From Thermoflexus hugenholtzii JAD2 (lineage in GTDB: Bacteria; Chloroflexota; Chloroflexia; Chloroflexales; Roseiflexaceae), in contig CAMCVW010000021.1 of NCBI GenBank assembly GCA_945881915.1, positions 1 to 53,554 of the forward strand: DNA of 53,554 nucleotides. The letters are read 5' to 3'. The translations under genes were made by a program, and so were the position numbers. Under the pieces are notes generated by a model. That model did no database searches, was not told the DNA's origin, and saw only the letters and a list, made by a program, of their open reading frames with translations. Below are positions 24,042-32,974 of the stretch, piece after piece (positions within the stretch are counted from its first letter, which is position 1; every line of letters begins with the position of its first letter).

Positions 24042-25850
24042 CTAGCCGAGCTTCTCGAGTTCGTCGAGGAGGGTATCGAAGCGGTCCATGGCCGCCTGCA
24101 CCGGGGCGGGCGATGCCATATCGACACCGGCACCACGCAGCAGTTCGATCGATGATTTGGATGATCCGCCGCTCAAGAAGCCGAGGTAGTTCTTGACGGA
24201 GGCTGCATCGCCCTTTTCGACGTTGTCTGCCAACGCGAGTGCCGCCGAAATTCCAGTTGCGTATTGGTAGACGTAGAAGTTGTAGTAGAAGTGCGGGATG
24301 CGCGACCACTCCAAACCAATCTCGTCATCGAGGGTCACGGCCGGACCGTGATAGTCCTTGACCATCTGGAAGTAGCGCTCGGTCAGGCCATCTGTGGTCA
24401 GTGGTTCGTCGTTTTCGGAGCGGGTGTGCATGTCGAGTTCGAACTCGGCAAACATCGTCTGGCGCACGAGGGTGCGGCGGATGTCTTCGAGTTGTTGCAC
24501 AATCAAATGGCGCCGCACCTCGGGTTCGCTACGGGTTTTGAGTAGGTGGGCCACGAGCAGTGCTTCGTTCAGCGTCGAGGCGACTTCGGCGACGAAAATC
24601 GTATAGTCGCCATAGTGATACGGCTGGGTTTTGCGCGTATAGAACGAGTGCATCGAATGCCCGAGCTCGTGTGCCAGGGTGAACACGTCGTCGAGGCGAT
24701 TCTGGTAGTTGAGCAAAATGTACGGAGCGGTCGTATACGAACCGGTGCTGTAGGCGCCCGAGCGCTTACCCTTGTTTTCGTAGACGTCGATCCAGCGTGA
24801 TTCATAGGCCATGTCGAGCGCGGCGGCATAGTCTGCCCCGAGCGGACGCAATGCGGCAGCCACGAGTTGGCAGCCCTCACGGTAGTCGACGGCGAGCTCG
24901 ACGCCCGCGTTGATGGGTGGGTAGAGGTCATAGATGCGCAGGTCGTCGAGCTTCATCAGTTTTTTGCGGAGCGCATAGTAGCGATGCATCTTGGGCAGGT
25001 TGGCTTTTACCGTGCTGACCAGGTTGTGATACACCGATACCGGGATGTCGTTGGGTGCCAGGGCCGCCTCGACGGCGCTGTTGTAGCCGCGGACGCGGGC
25101 ATTGACGACATTGCTTTTGACCCCTTGCGACAACGTCATGGCCAGGGTGTTTTTGTGGGCGGTGAAGGATTTGTAGTAGGTGTGGAAGGTGTCTTTGCGG
25201 ACGCGGCGATCGTTGCTCTCGAGGTATTTGCCGTAACGGCCATGACTCAATTCGACCGTGCTACCTGATTCGTCGGTGATCGAGCCGAAGGTCATGTCGG
25301 TGTTGTTGAGCATGCCAAAAATCGCATACGGTGCCGAGGTGACTTCACCGAGCTGCGCAAGGACACCCTCGACCTCGGCCGATCGGGTGTGCAAGCGGTT
25401 GCGCAGGAGCACATCGAAGGAGTAGGCGTACTGTGACAAGGTGGCTTCGCTGCTGATCCAGCCGCGTAATTCGGCCTCGGGCAGGGCCAAAATCTCGGGT
25501 TCGACGAATGCCAGCGCGGCTTGCGCCTTGGCGACCATTGACTGGGCCTGGGCATTGAGTTCTTGGCCGGTGGCATCACCCGAATCACTGTCGTAGCGGC
25601 AATGGGCATAGATGTAGAGTTGGTGGGCGACGGTCATCAGCGCTTCGCGCGTTTTGAGGACCTGCACCAACGCGCTGGCACCGTGCTGAATCGTGCCTGC
25701 CAGGGCGTTCATCGTGGCGATGCGGCCGTCAATGGTGGCGAGCTCGCGCTTCCAAGCGGCATCATCGGCGTACATCAGGCTCAAATCCCACGTATCAGCG
25801 CTTTTGGCCTCGCTACGGGTGGGAACACTCTGTGGAGCGGGAGTGGTCAT
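24042..25850 (-). CDS. pepF: Oligoendopeptidase F (M3B metallopeptidase)
   Basis: 602 aa, full length for PepF. The zinc-binding HExxH is H394-E-L-G-H398 (TLAHELGHSMHS) with the third ligand Glu expected in FVAEVASTLNEALL. The family signature NYQNRLDDVFTLAHELGHS precedes it, and the C-terminal region FYVYQYATGISAALALA is characteristic. It cleaves short peptides (about 7-17 residues) in the cytoplasm. AAGGAA lies before the ATG. It is a single gene convergent with the Cys-rich genes. Confidence 0.95.
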   Translation of the reverse strand: MTTPAPQSVPTRSEAKSADTWDLSLMYADDAAWKRELATIDGRIATMNALAGTIQHGASALVQVLKTREALMTVAHQLYIYAHCRYDSDSGDATGQELNAQAQSMVAKAQAALAFVEPEILALPEAELRGWISSEATLSQYAYSFDVLLRNRLHTRSAEVEGVLAQLGEVTSAPYAIFGMLNNTDMTFGSITDESGSTVELSHGRYGKYLESNDRRVRKDTFHTYYKSFTAHKNTLAMTLSQGVKSNVVNARVRGYNSAVEAALAPNDIPVSVYHNLVSTVKANLPKMHRYYALRKKLMKLDDLRIYDLYPPINAGVELAVDYREGCQLVAAALRPLGADYAAALDMAYESRWIDVYENKGKRSGAYSTGSYTTAPYILLNYQNRLDDVFTLAHELGHSMHSFYTRKTQPYHYGDYTIFVAEVASTLNEALLVAHLLKTRSEPEVRRHLIVQQLEDIRRTLVRQTMFAEFELDMHTRSENDEPLTTDGLTERYFQMVKDYHGPAVTLDDEIGLEWSRIPHFYYNFYVYQYATGISAALALADNVEKGDAASVKNYLGFLSGGSSKSSIELLRGAGVDMASPAPVQAAMDRFDTLLDELEKLG

Positions 25851-25895
25851 TGTATGTTCCTTTCGAATCAGATAATGCTAGTATAGCCGACGGAT

Positions 25896-28106
25896 TTATT
25901 GGATGGTCAGCCAATCGAGGCGTGCCATCAAGCGACGCATCTGGCCGGTGAGGGGGCCACGTTGTGTGCGGTAGTCTTGTGCGTCGGGCACAAATGTCGG
26001 GCCACGCAGCGTAATCACGATGTCGGACCCCTGCGGTTGCACCGGCAGATCGATGACTTCGACGCGCACCCGGGGGGTATTGGCGGCGAACGTACCAATG
26101 ACGCGGTTATCCAACCAGACCTCGATGGGACCACTAGGCACGACATCGATTGGCCAGCCGCGGCCGTCGACGCGCAACGCCAATCGCTGCGTCGTCCCGT
26201 TGCCTGCGGCGGGGAAGCGGAACTGCGCGCCGTCGCTGCACCAGCGCAGATTGACGTTCAACACCGCGTCGCCTTCGCCCAGATAACAGCCACGCAGATA
26301 CCCCAGGTCCAGATCACTGCCTACGTCGATATCGACCGCGGCAGTGGGTTTGAGCCATTGCCAGGCCCATTCGACCGGATTGCGGCGGTCAACGTTGGGG
26401 GCACCCAAGAGTTTTTTGGCGGCGTCACGGTCGCCGAGGGTGCGCAGGGCATCAGCGCGGGTGATTTGAATCTCGACCTGCTCGGTAGCGTCGGCCGGCA
26501 ACAACCCAGCCACATCCTGTGCACGACCCTGCCAACTGGCCTGCAAGCCAGCCCCGACGCGATCGAGCGGTAGCGGCAATGGCAGCGGGATAGGATTGAT
26601 ATAGGGATCGGCGCGGAGCAACGCCGTATAGGCATCGCTGTTGGCGCGCAACACCTGTGCGTCGGCGACCAACGTGTTGCAGAACAACACCGATGGCCAT
26701 GGTCCAAAGAACGACGGTGACACGCCAGGCCATGCGGTCAGCCACGGCGTCGCTGCCATACACCAGACCACGCTAGCCAGAGCAATCGTGGCACCAGCAC
26801 CCGGCGTCAGGAATTCGCGCCAGCGGCGCTGCCACACAAAAACGACACAGCCGGCTGCAGCAATGGCCAACAACGGCAATAGAATGAGGCGAAAACGGGT
26901 GATGCTGAATACCCCAGCGCCCAACACAATGGGCACCAGCACAAACAGCAGAAAAACTTCGTGCTGGCTCCGTGTCGCACCATCGCGGCGCATCACCCAC
27001 AACCCCACCAACGCGGGGAACAACACGACGATGTACCAGACATCATCCAACCAAAACAGCATCTGGGCGTATGAAGCGGTCACATTGCCAATGGTGAAGC
27101 CCTTGGTGAAGCGCTCTGCGCTGCCGTAGCGAATCTGCCAAAACGACACAAATTCGCCCGGGATGCGCTGCACGAATGCAACAGGGTGCGCCGCAATCAC
27201 GCACAATGCCTCTTGTGTCATGGCGGATTGGCGCGCGCCTTGGGTCGTCAACACACCAGGCAACGGCGCACAGGTCTGTGCGGGCACCGGCGCGCGCACA
27301 TCCATCAGCGCGGCCACGAATGCGTCGGTGCGTACACTGCGCTGCGCTGGCTCGACACTGGCGTGCGCACTCAACAGCAGGTTATAGGCACCGGTCGTAT
27401 CGACCAACACCACGCCACCGTATGTGCGGCTGGCGTAGATACTCCACGGCGCGACACAGATGATGCACGCCAGCACCATTGCCAGCGTTGCCCGCGTGCG
27501 GTCGACGCCCGCAGCCCCGCCGCCGTAGCGCATCCACAGCATCAATAACGGCACGTACACAAGGGTCATCCCACGCGTCAAGATGGCCAGTGCGAGCAGG
27601 ATGCCGATTGCAACGGCCCGCCAGATGCTCGGCTGGGCAATGCGGAAGCCCACCGCCAACCAGATGATAGCGAGTATGAGGGTCAGGAAGACCGTCTCGG
27701 TCAATACCATCAATGTGGCCGTCGCCAACGGCAATGCAATTGCGACCAGCACGGCGGCGATGTTGGCGACGGAGCTGTGTTGCGGCCACATCCGCCGGGC
27801 TATCAGCCACACCAAAAGAACGTGGCTCAACGAGAGCACGCTTTGGATGGCTGCGACCCAGGTGGGATTGCCACCGGCGCGCAAGATGGAGGAGACAAAC
27901 AGCGGGTACAGCGGCGCCCGCGTCCAAAAATAATCGAGATACCAGGCAAAGCCGCGCCCGTAGGCGAGCCATTGCGCTGCAGACAAGTATTCGCCTTCGT
28001 CCGAGAGGAGCGTGGTGCGCGGAAGGGCAATCCAAACCGCGATGCGCAAGCCAATTGCCATCGCCAAAGCAGCCCAGAGCCAACGCAGACGGACGAATTT
28101 TTCCAT
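25896..28106 (-). CDS. GT39-type integral membrane glycosyltransferase (ArnT/PMT-like)
   Basis: 736 aa. The N-terminal half is polytopic, with about ten hydrophobic segments. The first extracytoplasmic loop carries the acidic motif LLSDEGEYLSAAQW, where GT-C transferases keep their catalytic Asp/Glu, and it is followed by WTRAPLYPLFVSSIL. The C-terminal 230 residues are soluble and extracytoplasmic, beta-rich and unlike a known domain (they end in GPLTGQMRRLMARLDW). The family moves a sugar from a polyprenyl-phosphate carrier onto lipid or protein. AGGAG precedes the ATG. The acceptor is unknown; surface Thr/Ser-rich proteins such as the one at 19413 are a possible class. Confidence 0.85.
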   Translation of the reverse strand: MEKFVRLRWLWAALAMAIGLRIAVWIALPRTTLLSDEGEYLSAAQWLAYGRGFAWYLDYFWTRAPLYPLFVSSILRAGGNPTWVAAIQSVLSLSHVLLVWLIARRMWPQHSSVANIAAVLVAIALPLATATLMVLTETVFLTLILAIIWLAVGFRIAQPSIWRAVAIGILLALAILTRGMTLVYVPLLMLWMRYGGGAAGVDRTRATLAMVLACIICVAPWSIYASRTYGGVVLVDTTGAYNLLLSAHASVEPAQRSVRTDAFVAALMDVRAPVPAQTCAPLPGVLTTQGARQSAMTQEALCVIAAHPVAFVQRIPGEFVSFWQIRYGSAERFTKGFTIGNVTASYAQMLFWLDDVWYIVVLFPALVGLWVMRRDGATRSQHEVFLLFVLVPIVLGAGVFSITRFRLILLPLLAIAAAGCVVFVWQRRWREFLTPGAGATIALASVVWCMAATPWLTAWPGVSPSFFGPWPSVLFCNTLVADAQVLRANSDAYTALLRADPYINPIPLPLPLPLDRVGAGLQASWQGRAQDVAGLLPADATEQVEIQITRADALRTLGDRDAAKKLLGAPNVDRRNPVEWAWQWLKPTAAVDIDVGSDLDLGYLRGCYLGEGDAVLNVNLRWCSDGAQFRFPAAGNGTTQRLALRVDGRGWPIDVVPSGPIEVWLDNRVIGTFAANTPRVRVEVIDLPVQPQGSDIVITLRGPTFVPDAQDYRTQRGPLTGQMRRLMARLDWLTIQ

Positions 28107-28221
28107 ACCTACTCCTTTTCGATAGCGTCATTATATCGCAGACAATGCTACGACGATAGGTCGTAGAGACACAGCGTTATACCATTCCGCTATACTGATT
28201 GAACCGTGAGTGAGGACGTGC

Positions 28222-29232
28222 ATGCTCCAACTGAGCGCTGTTTCGCATAGTTATACAAAAAAACCTGCCGTCATCGACGCGACGTTGTCGCTTGATGACG
28301 GCGCTCGGATGGCTATCATTGGCCCATCCGGCTGTGGCAAAAGCACCTTGTTGCGCATCATTGCAGGGCTCGAACCGGGGCATACCGGGCGCATCAGCTA
28401 CCGCGGCCGCGATATCACGGCGGTGCCGACGCATCAGCGTGGCATCGGCCTCATCTTCCAAGACCATGCGTTGTTCCCGCATATGACCGTCGCTGCCAAT
28501 ATCGCGTATGGCCTGTACGGCCAACCGCGCGACACCAGCGCACGGCGCGTCACCGAAATGGCCGAGCTCTTTGGCATTACCGGCTTATTGCCGCGCAAAC
28601 CCGACGACCTATCGGGTGGTGAACGGCAGCGCGTCGCGCTGGCCCGCAGCATTGCGCCGAGCCCAGGGTTACTGCTCTTCGACGAGCCCTTTGCGTCGCT
28701 CGACCGCACCCTGCGCGATCGATTCCTGTATGAGCTCCCACCGCTCCTCCGCGCAGCCGGTGTGTCGAGCATCTATGTGACCCACGATCCGGCCGAAGCA
28801 TGCCTCATCGCCGATACGATGGTCATCATGTGCGCTGGCCGGATGCTCCGGCAAGCGACACCCACAGCGCTCTATCGAGACCCGCAGACCTGTTTTGTGG
28901 CGAGTCTGCTGGGCATGCGCGACATTCTGCCTATCGGCACAGCCCATGGCACGTTCCTTGAAGCACGCCCCGGCGCGACACACCTGCACATCCACCCCCA
29001 AGCCGGCGTCGACGCACAGAATCACCCGCACAGCACCATTACTGCCACAGTACAAAACAACACACTACGGCCACCATGGCCGCAACTCAGCCTCTGTATG
29101 GTCGCTGGAGGGCCCTGTTTTGGCTATGATTGGCCGTTTGGCGATCCTCCCGCGCTGGGCAGTCGCATCAGCGTGCAGGTACGCCACGATGCCATCGCCT
29201 GGCTGCACGACGATGAGCGCGACGCAGAATAA
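28222..29232 (+). CDS. ABC transporter ATP-binding protein (Fe3+/polyamine/thiamine-type importer ATPase), without partner genes
   Basis: 336 aa. Walker A GPSGCGKST, Q-loop LIFQDHALFPHMT, signature LSGGERQR, Walker B LLLFDEP, H-loop THDPAEA. After about residue 230 comes a TOBE-like regulatory tail of about 100 residues (DILPIGTAHGTFLEARPG), as in MalK/FbpC-type ATPases. I chose ATG 28222 with GAGGA 5 nt before; the frame also opens at GTG 28210, which overlaps that site. No permease or binding protein is nearby, so it must serve distant subunits or several permeases. Substrate unknown. Confidence 0.9.
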   Translation: MLQLSAVSHSYTKKPAVIDATLSLDDGARMAIIGPSGCGKSTLLRIIAGLEPGHTGRISYRGRDITAVPTHQRGIGLIFQDHALFPHMTVAANIAYGLYGQPRDTSARRVTEMAELFGITGLLPRKPDDLSGGERQRVALARSIAPSPGLLLFDEPFASLDRTLRDRFLYELPPLLRAAGVSSIYVTHDPAEACLIADTMVIMCAGRMLRQATPTALYRDPQTCFVASLLGMRDILPIGTAHGTFLEARPGATHLHIHPQAGVDAQNHPHSTITATVQNNTLRPPWPQLSLCMVAGGPCFGYDWPFGDPPALGSRISVQVRHDAIAWLHDDERDAE

Positions 29233-29295
29233 CCTGCTTTTTCTGTCATAATGACAACATCCAACACCCACCGATTACCATAGAGGAGGCGCAGC

Positions 29296-30105
29296 ATGCG
29301 CATCGGACTCGTCCAAATCAACTCCCAAGAAGACCGCCAGCGCAACGTCGCCCGCGCCGTCGAACTCATCGGCCAGGCAGCGGCCCAAGGTGCACAACTG
29401 GTCGCGTTGCCCGAATACACCACCTTCCTCGGGCGCTCCGAGGTCCAGCCGCAGCACGTCGAAGCCATCGACGGCGAGACTGCCCAGGCCCTGTCGTCCG
29501 CAGCCAAGCGCCACAATGTCTGGATTCACGGCGGCTCGATGATCGAACGCAGCGGCCAGCCCCACAAAAACTACAACACCAGCCTCGTCTTCAACCCCAA
29601 TGGCGAGCGCGTGGCGATGTACCGCAAAATCCACCTGTTCGACGTGGACATCGCACCGGGCAGCTACCGCGAATCGGATTCACTCATCCCCGGCGAAGAC
29701 ATCGTCACCACTGACATCAACGGCGTGCGTCTGGGCTTGACCATCTGCTTCGATGTACGCTTCCCCGAGCTCTACCGCGCGTTGGCATTGGCCGGCGCCA
29801 AAATCATCGCCGTGCCCGCCGCCTTCACGGCCTTTACGGGCAAAGACCACTGGGAAGTGCTGTTGCGCGCCCGTGCCATCGAAAATCAGTGCTACATCAT
29901 TGCCCCCGCCCAATGGGGTGAACATCCTGTCGGCCGGATGTGCTATGGCCGCAGCATGATCATCAACCCCTGGGGCACCGTCATCGCCCAAGCATCCGAT
30001 GGCGAAGGCGTGGTCGTGGCCAACCTCGATATGGCCGACCTCGAGCGCATCCGCACTGCTGTGCCATCCCTCGCCAATCGGCGACCGAGCGTGTACGCCA
30101 AGTAG
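29296..30105 (+). CDS. Nitrilase-superfamily carbon-nitrogen hydrolase (Nit1/YbeM-like)
   Basis: 269 aa. The catalytic triad is E40 (VALPEYT), K111 (YRKIHLFD) and C151 (TICFDVRFPELYR). The surrounding sequence is closest to the Nit1/YbeM branch, whose known members repair deaminated glutathione; omega-amidases are the next alternative. A strong AGGAGG lies 6 nt before the ATG. It follows the ABC ATPase by 63 nt on the same strand and may share its transcript. A long hairpin after the stop ends the unit. Confidence 0.92.
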   Translation: MRIGLVQINSQEDRQRNVARAVELIGQAAAQGAQLVALPEYTTFLGRSEVQPQHVEAIDGETAQALSSAAKRHNVWIHGGSMIERSGQPHKNYNTSLVFNPNGERVAMYRKIHLFDVDIAPGSYRESDSLIPGEDIVTTDINGVRLGLTICFDVRFPELYRALALAGAKIIAVPAAFTAFTGKDHWEVLLRARAIENQCYIIAPAQWGEHPVGRMCYGRSMIINPWGTVIAQASDGEGVVVANLDMADLERIRTAVPSLANRRPSVYAK

Positions 30106-30126
30106 CTTTGTCAGTCTGAGAAAACC

Positions 30127-30161
30127 AATCGCCCCAGTCGACGTTGTCGACCGGGGCGATT
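30127..30161. terminator. Terminator hairpin between convergent genes
   Basis: AATCGCCCC-GTCGAC paired with GTCGAC-GGGGCGATT, one A/C mismatch, 3-nt loop. The T tract is poor (CATTG on the plus strand). Confidence 0.55.
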
Positions 30162-30177
30162 CATTGTGCACCTGCAG

Positions 30178-31170
30178 CTATGGTTTGAGCACGATTTTGC
30201 CGGCACCCATCGCATCCTGATAGGCCCTGATGCCCGCCGGTGCATCGGCGAATGCATAGGTCGCCAACACCTCTGTCGACATACACGACGCCAACGAAGT
30301 CTGGATGTCGTACATGGCTCGGAGCAGGGTGAGCATGCCGCGTTGTTTGATCCACTCGGTCAACCAAAATCCTTCGACGGCACGATTACCAAACAATAAT
30401 GTGCCCACATCGACCTGTACCGGCTCGAGCGAGAGCGCGCCATAGGTCAGTACCCGTGCCCCACGTGGCAAGGCGGCGAGCATCTGGCCCGTTTGTTTGC
30501 CAGATACCGCATCAAACCCAATACCGCAGCCATGTGCCGCGCACGCTTCTTTGAGGGTGGCCGCATAGTCGTCTGCCTCACTGAGGACCACCGCACTGGC
30601 ACCGAGTGCCATTAATGCAGCGACGTGCGTCTGCGAGCGCACAATTGCCACCGCGCGTAGGCCGCGCGCTTGGGCGGTGCGGATCATCATGCGTCCCAAT
30701 GCGCTATTGGCTGCATTGAGCAAGACCCCGCGGACGCCGTCGCGGCGCGCCCGATCAATCAACGCCCAGGCAGTGATCGGATTGACCAGCATCATTGCGC
30801 CTTGTTCGTCACTGATACGCGCACGCAACGGCAAGCAACTCGTGGCGTCGGCGATGGTGTACTCGGCCCAGCTGCCATACGTGCCCTGCGTCGCGAGTGC
30901 GACGCGCCGGCCAACCAGCAGTGACCCCATCCCCGAACCAGCATCAACCACGTCGCCGCAGCCTTCAAAGCCCGGCGTGGTGGGTGGTTCACGGCGCACG
31001 CCATAGCGCCCACGCAGAAACATCAAATCTGATGGGTTTACTGCGGCACTGCGGATTTTGACCAGAACTTGCCCAGCCCGTGGCGTGGGGGTCGGGACCT
31101 CGCGCAGATGCAATCCCTCGGGCCCATCAAACGACTCCAGCTGGAGCGCCCGCATCGTCTTTGGTATCAC
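30178..31170 (-). CDS. Zinc-independent MDR-superfamily oxidoreductase (quinone/enoyl reductase-like)
   Basis: 330 aa, GroES-like N-terminal domain (REVPTPTPRAGQVLVKIRSA, AVNPSDLMFLRGRYG) and a Rossmann domain with the modified nucleotide motif LLNAANSALGRMMIRTA, as in mitochondrial-type 2-enoyl reductases and some quinone reductases. Catalytic zinc ligands of alcohol dehydrogenases are absent. It starts at GTG 31168-31170 with AGGAG 7 nt upstream. Last gene of the minus-strand unit that begins with the tRNA nucleotidyltransferase, 17 nt after the formyltransferase gene. Substrate not known. Confidence 0.88.
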   Translation of the reverse strand: MIPKTMRALQLESFDGPEGLHLREVPTPTPRAGQVLVKIRSAAVNPSDLMFLRGRYGVRREPPTTPGFEGCGDVVDAGSGMGSLLVGRRVALATQGTYGSWAEYTIADATSCLPLRARISDEQGAMMLVNPITAWALIDRARRDGVRGVLLNAANSALGRMMIRTAQARGLRAVAIVRSQTHVAALMALGASAVVLSEADDYAATLKEACAAHGCGIGFDAVSGKQTGQMLAALPRGARVLTYGALSLEPVQVDVGTLLFGNRAVEGFWLTEWIKQRGMLTLLRAMYDIQTSLASCMSTEVLATYAFADAPAGIRAYQDAMGAGKIVLKP

Positions 31171-31187
31171 GATTTTTCTCCTGTTGG

Positions 31188-32063
31188 CTATGCCTCGAGT
31201 GGCGTAGCAACCACTGCAACGACGCCGTCGGCTACGGCAATCTGCCAGACCGCATCGGTACGTGCCAGCACCGTCCCTGCTTTGTGTTGCCCTGCATCAG
31301 CAACGACAGTTGCCTTGCGCAACGCCAGTTGCACCCCATCGATGGTCACTTGTGGGGTATGCCCGAATATCTGCAGGGCGATACACCGGCGCACCAGCAA
31401 CTGTGCCGGGACGTCCCAGTCAAGCAGATCTTCTGCGGGACTGAACGGCGCTGCATACGATGCCTGCGCATCGTCCTGGACTCGCCCCGCTTCCCCGGCA
31501 AAGAACGCCGCCATCCCCTGGCTCAACGCACCCGCCGCTGCCTGAAACAAACCCATACCCAGTAACTCAGGAGTCAGATTATCGGGCACCGGACTCGAAT
31601 ACTGTGCGAGGATCGGGCCGGTGTCGAATTCTGCATCCATCCGATGCAACGTCGATCCAAACACCGGCACGCCGTCGTACAACGGTCGCATCGGATTGGG
31701 ACCACGATAGGCTGGTAACAACGTTGGGTGCAGATTGACCGCGCCATAGCGCGGTATCTCGAGGATTTCTGCGGGGAGTCGATACGGGAAGGTGAACGTC
31801 ATCAGCACATCCGGCTGCAACGCACGCAGATGCGCCACGATACGACGCACGTGGGTGGTCACGATGACATCCTGTGCCGGCGGCGCGAGCGCCACGATCT
31901 CGCGATAGGAATCCAAACGGCGCGATGTCGGTCCCGGCGTGGTCACCACTGCAATGTGCTGATGCCCATTGGCAGTGATCCAGTTCGCCAGACTACGGTA
32001 CGCGAATGGCAACACATTAAACGTCACAATCCGCAACGGACCTGCAGGAATAGGGTTTGGCAT
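31188..32063 (-). CDS. Formyltransferase-family protein (Fmt-like)
   Basis: 291 aa. The N10-formyl-THF-dependent catalytic set is visible: N110 and H112 in GAVNLHPTLLPAYRGPNP, D147 in AEFDTGP. A C-terminal domain resembling Fmt_C is present (residues about 205-290). It is shorter than ordinary methionyl-tRNA formyltransferase, and the N-terminus (RIVTFNVLPFAYRSL) differs from Fmt, so it may act on another amine, e.g. a sugar or amino-acid derivative. It could also be the true Fmt; no def gene is adjacent. AAGGAG lies before the ATG. Confidence 0.82.
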   Translation of the reverse strand: MPNPIPAGPLRIVTFNVLPFAYRSLANWITANGHQHIAVVTTPGPTSRRLDSYREIVALAPPAQDVIVTTHVRRIVAHLRALQPDVLMTFTFPYRLPAEILEIPRYGAVNLHPTLLPAYRGPNPMRPLYDGVPVFGSTLHRMDAEFDTGPILAQYSSPVPDNLTPELLGMGLFQAAAGALSQGMAAFFAGEAGRVQDDAQASYAAPFSPAEDLLDWDVPAQLLVRRCIALQIFGHTPQVTIDGVQLALRKATVVADAGQHKAGTVLARTDAVWQIAVADGVVAVVATPLEA

Positions 32064-32090
32064 GCTATGACTCCTTTGTCACATCCGCAA

Positions 32091-32969
32091 TCAGACCGCT
32101 ACGTGTGCGGTCGCAGCGAGAAAACCACGCACCGATGTCGCTGCTTCTGCCGCGCACTCATCCTGTACCGCCATCGCACCCGGCAATACCTGCCCCGTCG
32201 CCTGCGGCAACAACGCCAAAAATGCCGGCATGCGCGTGACCGGCGTCGTCATCGCATACTCCCCCCATAGAATCAACACCGGTTGGGCGATGCGCGGCAA
32301 CACATCGTGCAAATCGGCATTGAGGAGCATGGTGAGGAAGCAAATCGGCGCGAAACGTGCCCCTGGTCGCCGTGCTGCCCGGGCACATACCTCGACCATT
32401 GCATCGTCGCACGCGGCGGGATTGTGGTATGCCATGCTGCGGAGAAAATACCGCAAGCTCGCGCGTGACGTCAACAAGCGATAGACGCCTGCCCCGAATG
32501 TACCATGTAAAATCCGATAGGCCCGACCGACACTCCCTTTGACCACCAAATCAACCAAACCGGTCGGGCAAATCAGCACCACGCGCGCGATGACCTCGGG
32601 GTGCGCAGCCGCGGCCATACAGGCAAATGCCGTACTCAACGACACCGCATACATGCACGCGACGCCGCCCAATGCGCGCGCCACATCCGCCAATAATTCC
32701 GCGTAGAGTTCTGCACTATAGAGCATATCGGGGCGATCCGAATCGCCGTACCCCAGCAAATCGATGGCCACGACGTGGTAGTCGCGCTGCAAATCAGCGA
32801 ACGGTTTGCGCATCTCGTAGCACGACGCAGACGCGTTAATACTATGGATCAGCAGCACGGTCGGGCCCGTACCGGCTTCGTGCAGGGCAATCTGATGACC
32901 GCGCCATGGTATGTATCGAACCGAGACACCTAATGGAGCGAGTGGGGTAGGCACATTATTTGCTTTCAT
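32091..32969 (-). CDS. Alpha/beta-hydrolase-fold protein with a degenerate active site
   Basis: 292 aa. The fold is clear: TVLLIHSINASASCYEMRKP at the oxyanion strand, then HVVAIDLLGYGDSDRP. The nucleophile elbow reads AVSLSTA, so Ser is present but both Gly of GxSxG are replaced. Where the acid is expected the sequence is LWGEYAMTTPV (no Asp), and the C-terminal His motif reads PGAMAVQDE (no His). The enzyme may be inactive or use another mechanism; a subfamily with HSINA and SLS motifs exists in Chloroflexota. ATG 32969 follows the upstream stop by 5 nt; ATG 32984 would overlap that stop. Confidence 0.8.
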   Translation of the reverse strand: MKANNVPTPLAPLGVSVRYIPWRGHQIALHEAGTGPTVLLIHSINASASCYEMRKPFADLQRDYHVVAIDLLGYGDSDRPDMLYSAELYAELLADVARALGGVACMYAVSLSTAFACMAAAAHPEVIARVVLICPTGLVDLVVKGSVGRAYRILHGTFGAGVYRLLTSRASLRYFLRSMAYHNPAACDDAMVEVCARAARRPGARFAPICFLTMLLNADLHDVLPRIAQPVLILWGEYAMTTPVTRMPAFLALLPQATGQVLPGAMAVQDECAAEAATSVRGFLAATAHVAV

Positions 32970-32974
32970 TCTTT

